A DNA stretch of 64,000 nucleotides, taken from positions 87,528,326-87,592,325 of the forward strand of contig OZ010573.1 of the NCBI GenBank assembly GCA_963932145.1, in the 5' to 3' direction. Position 1 is the stretch's first letter; each line of letters begins with the position of its first letter. A program made the translations under genes and the position numbers. Below are positions 55,870-64,000 of the stretch, piece by piece. The notes under the pieces were generated by a model that worked only from the letters and a program-made list of their open reading frames with translations, searched no databases and was not told the origin of the DNA. The DNA is from Acanthosepion lycidas (lineage: Eukaryota; Mollusca; Cephalopoda; Sepiida; Sepiidae).

Positions 55870-56742
55870 GTATGCGTGTCTTTAGCTAGTTATTCAGAGC
55901 GTAAGTTCGGTTGTGTCGGCAGAAAACCGTTAATTCTTGCCGGTTGTTTAATAGGTTTTTATTGTTTAGAAGCTTAATAATGTGTAGTTTCTCATGGAGG
56001 CACAAAGGGCATGGGTCATCCCAAGTTTTGCAAGTTCTAGTCCTGTTAATGATTTTCCATTTTACTTTAGGTGTCCTATTTTTTCTTTCAGGTGCCAAAA
56101 ATATTTAGATAGAGAGGTCTGATGTCTAAAGTTTATGTTGTTGAAGGAGCATTTATGCTGCCTCCAACTAATTTTAAAGGCATTTTTCGTGGACCCAATG
56201 TATATCATATTATTGTTAGGGTTCTCCGTGGATGATATAGTGCATTGGTATGCCACAGATTTGATGCAGCACTTATTTTCTAATGGGCAGTCTACCGGGT
56301 TTCTACAATCGCATAATTTTTCCCTATCATTATCTGATAGTGTAGAGTTATTAAAAGTATTCAGGTAAGGGGGTTTGTTCAGGATATTATTATTGTTTCT
56401 TCTTATTATACCTTCTAGATTTTCAGTGCAGCTGTAACTCAATTTTAGTGTATTCTTATTGAATATATTACTAAGCCTACTTTTGGTGGGAAAGTACTTA
56501 TCGATTAGAGCTAATAACTTCTGTCCTAGTTTAATACTAACCATTTGGTTGAACGGAGGTGTATACCAAATGATGTTTCTTTTCCTGTTTTTTTTTTCTT
56601 TTGGTTATTGCAATTGTCCCTATATTTAATGTAAACATTTTTATAAGCACTACTTTTTAGGGCAGTGTTATAGAAGTCATTATGTTGGTGGAATATTACT
56701 TTGTTAGCGGAGTTACTGCTAATTCTATTTTCTATTGATGAG
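55870..56742 (-). pseudogene. Penelope-like element: C-terminal linker and GIY-YIG region
   Basis: The minus strand starts just after a TA array. It reads SSIENRISSNSANKVI, then KRNIIWYTPPFNQMVSIKLG, LLALIDKYFPTKSRLSNIFN and KNTLKLSYSC. A Cys-rich CDCRNPVDCPLENKCC follows, then the endonuclease-like part MIYIGSTKNAFKISWRQHKC (YIG plus the conserved Arg/His helix) and LSKYFWHLKE. The next frame gives RTRTCKTWDDPCPLCLHEKL and LLNNRQELTVFCRHNRTYAL. This is the full C-terminal half of a GIY-YIG-bearing PLE with one frameshift at about 56080. The reverse transcriptase is missing because the copy is cut by the (TA)n at 56745. Confidence 0.8.

Positions 56743-56744
<2 letters not shown>

Positions 56745-56814
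<70 letters not shown>
56745..56814. repeat. (TA)n microsatellite truncating a PLE copy
   Basis: TA array that starts exactly where the PLE coding homology stops. Confidence 0.9.
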
Positions 56815-56816
<2 letters not shown>

Positions 56817-57252
56817 TTATTGAATTTGAATATGCGGGAAGTCTTAAAACCTCAGCCAACTAAACATCACTTCCATACGTTGCTCATTTGGCTCTTGGAA
56901 TAATTTAGCGAACTTACATTATTCTATCTACGTCTTTTTCCTTCTTGAAGAGGCATAAGAATATAACGACATTGAAATTTTAATTATGTTTACAATAACC
57001 GCTTGAAAACTTCAGTTCATTTGCATATGGCTCTTGACCGTTTCTTCATCTTTCCATCTTGTTACCACCAAAAACAACAGCACTTACGACTTGGTGTTTT
57101 TCAGTGCATGTTTCTTTAAATTAATTATGATTATTCTCAATTTGTGTATAGTGAATATTCTTGTACATTTACATCTTGCAAGTTATATAAATTTGTTGTT
57201 GTTTTTATGATGATATAAAATAGATTATTTTATTATGATTGATATGTATTTG

Positions 57253-57256
<4 letters not shown>
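56815..57256. other. No gene recognised
   Basis: AT-rich; no motif. Confidence 0.4.
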
Positions 57257-57321
<65 letters not shown>

Positions 57322-57383
57322 ATATATATATATATACATTTTTATATACAAGTACATATATATATAAATATATATATAAATAT

Positions 57384-57416
<33 letters not shown>

Positions 57417-57437
57417 AGTATATATATATATATGCAA

Positions 57438-57475
<38 letters not shown>

Positions 57476-57534
57476 ATATATATATATATACATTTTTATA
57501 TACAAGTACATATATATATATAAATATATATACA

Positions 57535-57592
<58 letters not shown>
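57257..57592. repeat. (TA)n array with internal 150-base duplication
   Basis: The unit GGATATATATATATATACAT, then TTTTTATATACAAGTACATA, occurs twice (57320 and 57474), so a TA array with embedded unique bases duplicated in tandem. Confidence 0.9.
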
Positions 57593-57594
<2 letters not shown>

Positions 57595-57981
57595 TGTATG
57601 TAACTCTGAATTTGTGTGTGTTTTAGCGTTATATACGTCATTTACAATTAGACTAATGTTGTCATCATCACATCGTTTCGACTGGTTTATCCACAGTTTC
57701 TCTATCGGCTCTCCATGTCTAAGGATGTTATTTTTGCGTTTTTTTTTATTGATGATAACTAACTCCGTTTCCGATGAGCCAGAGTTTATGCTATCCTGAG
57801 AGGGATTGAACTCACGATTATTATGCAAACAAATTGAAGAACAAGCTCATTTTTCCACTGAAATGTTGCGACTTGAAACTTGGTATAAAGATCGCATTGA
57901 GGTATGAAAAAGATAGTCAACATGCAGTGTTTATTCTTAAGTTAACCAACCCTATATTCTAAAGAATCTATCTCTTACAGG

Positions 57982-57983
<2 letters not shown>
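57593..57983. other. No gene recognised; SINE-like B box on the minus strand
   Basis: Minus-strand CGTGAGTTCAATCCCTCTC (57795-57813) resembles a B box, as at 26341. The minus-strand open frame across 57828-57600 has no known domain. Confidence 0.35.

Positions 57984-58043
<60 letters not shown>
57984..58043. repeat. (TA)n microsatellite
   Basis: About thirty TA units. Confidence 0.95.
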
Positions 58044-58044
<1 letters not shown>

Positions 58045-58120
58045 GTATTTATTTGTTATTAATTAATGTATTCATTTATTAATTTTTGAATACTTCAAAC
58101 TTTATAGTAGGGGAAACTTG

Positions 58121-59329
<1,209 letters not shown>

Positions 59330-59394
<65 letters not shown>

Positions 59395-59421
59395 TATATA
59401 TACGGATATATATATATATTG

Positions 59422-59470
<49 letters not shown>

Positions 59471-59471
59471 C
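59330..59471. repeat. (TA)n(TG)n microsatellite
   Basis: TA arrays with a CGGATA interruption, then TG repeats. Confidence 0.95.
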
Positions 59472-59589
59472 ATATGATATTGCGTATATGCTGGCAGAAT
59501 GATTTCATTAATACATGTTTAATTAAATAATTTAGACAATTTTTCTCTACTTATTTGTAATATAACCCTCTCATATTCATCGAAAAGCT

Positions 59590-61180
59590 ACTTAGTATCC
59601 TTATAAAAGGAAGAAAGAAAGTTACCATATTGATGAATATTCATTTATTCCGACTGCTTTCGACATTAGCAAAATGCCATCTCGGGTGCCTTCTTTTATT
59701 AAAGTTTTGTTTTATCTAGGGCATATTTGTTGTGATTATTTGAAAATTATTTTCTTTATTTGTGAAGTGAAGAATGCTAACCTTATGTATTGCATAGTTT
59801 TTAAATTTTATCATGTAATCGTACTCTGCAGTAACGTCAAGGGACTTAACTAAGTTTTTAAGATATTTATTGTTTTTAATATTTAAAGCTATTAGTTAAA
59901 ACCTAGATATTTTAAACTATCTACTGTAAACATTATAAAACATTTTTGCAGTATTCATAATTAATTTTATTAAGGGTTATTTTCAATTTTTTTAATCTAG
60001 ATAGTTTGAAGATTTTTTTGTTTATGTTTATTATTTTCATAAAACAGTATAGATGCATTTTCAACAAGTATTTTTCTAAATGGAAAATGTGGACAAGCAT
60101 GCAGTTGTTAATGTTTAGAAATGTTAGATGCATCATTCAAATGAAAACTCAATCACCGATACAACGTAGTTGTAGTGTGACCAACATAAATATTTTTTTT
60201 CTGTTGGAGATTCGATTTCCCAACGGACATTTAAATTTATACATGCTGATTGTTTTCTGCAACACATTAATATGTGGGGAAGAGTCATTACGATTATTAA
60301 TTTAATTTAGTATAGCATATTACTAATTCTGTTTTTTAATAGGGTGGATATATTAGTATTTATTAGTTTTTTAGGATATTTTCATCCTGATAATAATTAG
60401 AATATATTTAACTGTGATATAAAAAATTAATATTTTTAGGATTATTTGAAGCAGTATTATATTCTTTATATTAAAATTTGTAATAGATTTTATTTGCTCA
60501 TCGACAATTTAATTATGGAAGCTATTATTAATGAGAGTTTGTTTCATATTTTTAGTTCACCTTCGAAAATATTTTTTGTTGATGAGTTAATTATTATACG
60601 GTTTATTAGTTTATTTAATTGCTATTTTATAGTAATTTGAATATTTACTCCTATTACTAAGAAGTCATCGATTAATGCTACTGAGTTTTATACTATACGG
60701 GAGATAGTGAAGTCATTATATTTAGTGTTTATCAATATATCAAGAAAAGGGATTTTATTACTATTATTAAGTTCAGTTGAAAATTTAAGGACATAATTAT
60801 TATGCAATTGTTCTTGGAGTTGATATATTCCATCCATATTCGTGACTAAGATAAAGATATAATCGAGATATCTTATGTAGATGGAGGCCTATTTTTTTAA
60901 ATTTATTAAATATATTATTTTCCATACGAGACATGTAAAAATATGAATACCTCATAAAATTTTAAAATCGTACAGTACATAGGTTTAGCGTTTTTATCTT
61001 CACAAATTTTTCATGTTTTCAAATATCTAATTTTCAGATAAATACAACAAATTTCTCTTAGATAAAACAAGACCCTGATAAAACAAGGTTCTGAAAATGA
61101 CATTTTGTTAATGTCGAAAGTAATCGGAATAAATGAATATGAAGCAATAAGGTAACTTTTATTCTTTCTTTTAATAAGGA
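59590..61180 (-). pseudogene. Penelope-like element with inverted terminal hammerhead-like hairpins
   Basis: Minus strand. Near 60880 it reads ASIYIRYLDYIFILVTNMDG, where the YxDD motif has become YLDY. It continues LKFSTELNNSNKIPFLDILI, then degrades, and at 60000-59933 shows LKITLNKINYEYCKNVL, the C-terminal signature of this PLE group. The flanks carry related hairpins in inverted orientation. At 61091-61120 (plus) there is CTGAAAA, T, a perfect 6-bp GACATT/AATGTC stem and GAAA. At 59635-59680 (minus) there is CCGAGAT, GGCATT/AATGTC, and GAAAGCAGTC. Outside the stems the flanks share GGAATAAATGAATAT. PLE terminal repeats in inverse orientation with hammerhead motifs explain this layout. 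Multiple stops make it inactive. Confidence 0.7.
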
Positions 61181-61269
61181 TTCTAAGTTGTTTGCCCGTG
61201 AATATGAAAGGACCATATTAAAAATAAGTAAACAAAACTTGTCTAAATTAGTTAATGAGTCATGTTTTA

Positions 61270-61281
61270 ATATATATATAT

Positions 61282-61313
<32 letters not shown>
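61270..61313. repeat. (TA)n(GA)n microsatellite
   Basis: A short TA run then GA repeats. Confidence 0.95.
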
Positions 61314-61316
<3 letters not shown>

Positions 61317-61830
61317 TTAAGTGATGTGTCGTCTGGTTCACACACCGCCCAGGCTTTTGAAGAGGAATAGACATTAATTCTTTGTTTCCTCTTTAGGACT
61401 GCGTTTCAGATTCCTTGTATAATGCATTGATAAAACAAAAAACATTACATCACTTAGCGTTCTTTCAACTTTAGCTTTCCTTGCACAGTTGAGTTTAAGG
61501 AGATTATAGAACGTTCTTACATTGAAAATTTTAAAACTTAATATATTACATATACTTTTCTTCGATTTATGAATACAAGTTGCAAAATAAAATATCTACA
61601 TTTACATTGAAAATATCCCTCAGTGTATAAAACACGCTGGTAAAGAAAAAAATTTCCTTTTTCTCTTTATTTGATTTCTTTTGTTTTACGGCATATCAAA
61701 CTCAATGGGATATTTAATGTCGACAAGGTATTTAGGATAGGTTCGTATGAATAGAAAATGTATTATTTGTAAATCAGTTTGTAGATCAGGTTTCATTGAC
61801 GTATCTTTGTAAAGAGGGTATTTGTTGAAT
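61314..61830. other. No gene recognised
   Basis: AT-rich; no motif found. Confidence 0.4.
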
Positions 61831-62220
61831 GTCAGATGTACTGCTGGTATTTTTTTTTTTTCAAAAGTGTATTGCTGCTAATATTTTCATAAAAAATGTA
61901 TTGATGCTAACTTTTTTTCAGAAATGTATTGCTGGTAAAATGATTTTAAAAAAATGTATTACTGTTCATATTTCTTGCAGAAATGTGGTGGTAATATTTT
62001 TCCAGAAATGTATTTCTGGTAATTTTTTTTCAGAAATGTATTGCTTGTAATATCTTTTTTCAGAAATGTATTGCTGGTAATATTATTTTCAGAAATGTAT
62101 TGCTGGTAATTTTTTTTTCAGAAATGTATAACTTGTAATATATTTCTTTTAAAATGCATTGGTGGTATTATTTTTTTCAAAAATATATAGCTAATATTTT
62201 TATTATAAAACTTTATTTTT
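61831..62220. repeat. Minisatellite of about 30-base units
   Basis: About twelve units of the form TTTTTTTCAGAAATGTATTG followed by CTGGTAATA, with variable T runs. The units diverge more at both ends of the array. Related loose units occur at 41058-41189 and 27310-27380. Confidence 0.85.
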
Positions 62221-62335
62221 ATGCGTTCATAGTGTTTTGACCCCAGTTAACCGTTTGCTCATAGCTGGGTCTCTAACAGGTTCTACCACCCAGGATCAGG
62301 GTTGACCTGGGAATAGCAGCTATTAAAAAATGGTC
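62221..62335 (-). pseudogene. R2-type LINE C-terminal remnant
   Basis: Minus strand reads LVEPVRDPAMSKR..GVKTL before a stop, the last codons seen as SLVARVSVPVMSKQ at 41332. It sits at the same position relative to the minisatellite as at 41 kb. Only about 30 codons remain. Confidence 0.45.
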
Positions 62336-62849
62336 CCACGCTCATCTATACCTCCCGATCAGTGGCCTTGCTGCCAGATGTAGTTTAACGTCATATCCAA
62401 GAAGATTACATATTTGTATATATCAGTCTAGGGAAATTTATTGAAAGGAAGTTGCGTAACTAACAAAGACCGTGATGTATAAGCAATTCCTTGTATCCTG
62501 TTGATTCCCTTGATGCCATGACTGTCTTGCCGAGTTCGATTGTTCACTTTCCAATCCGTCCGCATTCACTGTGTTGTACAATGCGTATGAGGGGGAAATC
62601 TGACACACACAGTCACAATTCTCCACAGCTGTCAATAACAATACGTAAAGCCGAACTCGACGTTTTTTCTTGTTTTAATAAAAATGACAGCCATGTCGGC
62701 AACACTAATAAAGACGAGACTCAAGTAAAAATATAAAATACGAAAGTCAGCTATTTGTTTTTCAGAAGCAGATCTTAAGGACAGGTTGCTTGGAAAAAAA
62801 TATGAAATGATTTCCGACAAACCAGATATAATTTTTACTTATCGAAAAA
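62336..62849. other. No gene recognised
   Basis: Two overlapping frames (81 residues plus strand, 67 minus strand, 62438-62736) have no domain. Not called. Confidence 0.35.
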
Positions 62850-62991
62850 ATTATTTATTTAAATAAAGCATTTCACAAAGTACGGCACAAGTATCTTTTT
62901 GAACTCCAAGGAAAATAGATTTGCTTAAAAAGGATGTTGGAATACCGCAGAATTTATATTGGGAGCAAACTGTCTTCATACGGATAGAAAA
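62850..62991 (+). pseudogene. RTE-like LINE remnant, 5' part of a split copy
   Basis: DLNKAFHKVRHKYLFELQGK and ICLKRML, then YRRIYIGSK in one frame and YWEQTVFIRIENR in another. This is the family's palm entry, aligned with 1985-2110. It is interrupted at about 62991 inside the IRIEN(E)FSKYTKI segment. Confidence 0.7.
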
Positions 62992-63593
62992 TCGATCCTC
63001 CGGATCTACAAATCAACAATTCGCCCTTGCATGGAGTATTGCTGCCATATATGGTCTGGTGCCCCTTCTGTTTGCTTCGGAGATCTTGTTAGGCTCCAGA
63101 GGCGGATATGCAATATAATTGGCCATGCTCTGGCATCTCGTCTACAGTCACTTTCTCACAGACGCGCCGTCGCCTCTTTCTGTCTGTTTTACAAATACTT
63201 TCATGGAAATTGCTCCGAGGAGCTGCATTCGCTGGTTCCCAGACTTCATGAGTTCAAGCGCCCTACGAGGCTGGCATCCCACTCTCACCCCTTCACTATC
63301 GAAACTCCTAAATGTAACCGTCTCTTCTACTCTAATAGCTTCATGTCTCGCACCTCTCGCCTGTGGAACTCCATTCCCTTTTCCAGTTTCCCTGAGTGCT
63401 ATAATCTCCAACTATTCAACTGTAATGTCAATCGACATCTCCAGTTGCCTTGACCTATCCACTAACCTTCTCCTCATACTCTCTTCTATCACTCCTATCT
63501 GATCTCGCTCTATATTTTCTGTAACCCCTTGCGTCCTAGTGGCTTCCCGCCTTGCTTGGGGTGAAATGCTTAAGAAACAAAAAAAAAAAAAAA
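62992..63593 (+). pseudogene. Jockey/CR1-like LINE tail inserted in the RTE-like copy
   Basis: RIYKSTIRPCMEYCCHIWSG, RLQRRICNIIGHALASRLQS, LSHRRAVASFCLFYKYFHGN, HEFKRPTRLASHSHPFTIET, SRTSRLWNSIPFSSFPECYN and NVNRHLQLP, then a stop, a 3' UTR (GTCCTAGTGGCTTCCCGCC, GGGGTGAAATGCTTAAG) and a poly-A tract at 63579-63593. The 164-residue frame is open from 62959 to 63453, which makes it the best-preserved LINE frame in the window, but the reverse transcriptase is truncated away. Confidence 0.85.
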
Positions 63594-64000
63594 TTAGTAG
63601 CTACACAAAATTAGAAATAAGTGTAAGACAAGTATACGTCTTCACCCTAGATTTATTCAACCTTTACAGCGCGACCCTACCTGGATTTATTATCGGTGGG
63701 TGTTGTCTTAGCAATATAAGATACGAAGATGACACTGTGTTGATGGCTGATAAGGAAGGAAACCTACAGGATCTCTGCCACAGGAGCGTATAATAAAGTG
63801 AGAGATAGTCATCATTCACCATTAGAAGAAAGATGAAAATAACAAGAAAAGGGGGAAAAGTAACTATATCAAAAATTTGAAAAACAAAGTACAGCAAGAT
63901 GGCGACAGTTTTGCTTATATAGGCACGTTTGTAATGGATATGAAGGACGTTACTAAAGGACTGAAAGAATCTAAGGAGGAAATGAATCCATCCAGGCCAT
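63594..64000 (+). pseudogene. RTE-like LINE remnant, 3' part of the split copy (continues past the window)
   Basis: Resumes right after the poly-A: SSYTKLEISVRQVYVFTLDL, FNLYS, GGCCLSNIRYEDDTVLMADK (the catalytic YADD is YEDD here). It goes on with a degraded stretch and DGDSFAYIGTFVMDMKDVTK at 63900-63960, the thumb block. The element runs off the end of the window. Confidence 0.75.

Overview
The window looks like intergenic or intronic DNA of a large, AT-rich animal genome. There is no operon structure, no ribosome-binding-site pattern and no dense coding. There are dozens of long (TA)n, (CA)n, (TCTA)n and (TTA)n arrays, and many decayed eukaryotic transposons. The mix (Penelope-like elements ending in a GIY-YIG domain, R2-type and Jockey/RTE-type LINEs, a Ty3/gypsy element and MADE1-like mariner MITEs) fits a mollusc, and a cephalopod such as Octopus is my best guess. 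The sequence alone does not prove the species. I found no convincing host gene, rRNA or functional tRNA gene.

Layout: 2.0-3.5 kb holds RTE-like LINE remnants. 3.75-5.5 kb holds a tRNA-headed SINE-like family in head-to-head inverted pairs, plus two palindromic mariner MITEs. 7.0-9.75 kb holds three copies of an R2/R4-type LINE tail joined head-to-tail through (TTA)n tracts. 11.1-12.2 kb is a Jockey-type reverse transcriptase remnant. 13.1-13.9 and 17.7-18.35 kb are two inverted copies of a Helitron-like repeat. 14.3-15.2 kb is a TCTA satellite. 16.8-17.6, 19.3-20.4, 23.2-25.6 and 30.0-32.5 kb carry Penelope-like element (PLE) pieces, hammerhead-like hairpins and TA arrays. 33.5-44 kb is a mosaic of LINE tails, MITEs and SINE-like inverted pairs. 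45.07-50.00 kb is a nearly complete but broken Ty3/gypsy LTR retrotransposon on the minus strand. 51.3-53.6 and 62.85-64.0 kb are RTE-like copies that each carry an inserted Jockey/CR1-like copy. 53.8-55.2 kb has mariner-type TIR elements carrying a small helix-turn-helix reading frame. 55.4-56.7 and 59.6-61.2 kb are two more PLE copies.

The recurrent theme is a short hairpin with a hammerhead-ribozyme-like core, CTGANGA - stem - GAAA. It recurs next to PLE reverse transcriptase/GIY-YIG remnants and inside the SINE-like family, often as two inverted copies. PLEs in other animals are known to carry hammerhead motifs in their terminal repeats, so this is most likely that system, here spread through several families and frozen with TA arrays. 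No gene in the window appears intact enough to be expressed as a full-length protein. The elements are related by nesting and by shared ends, not by a pathway.
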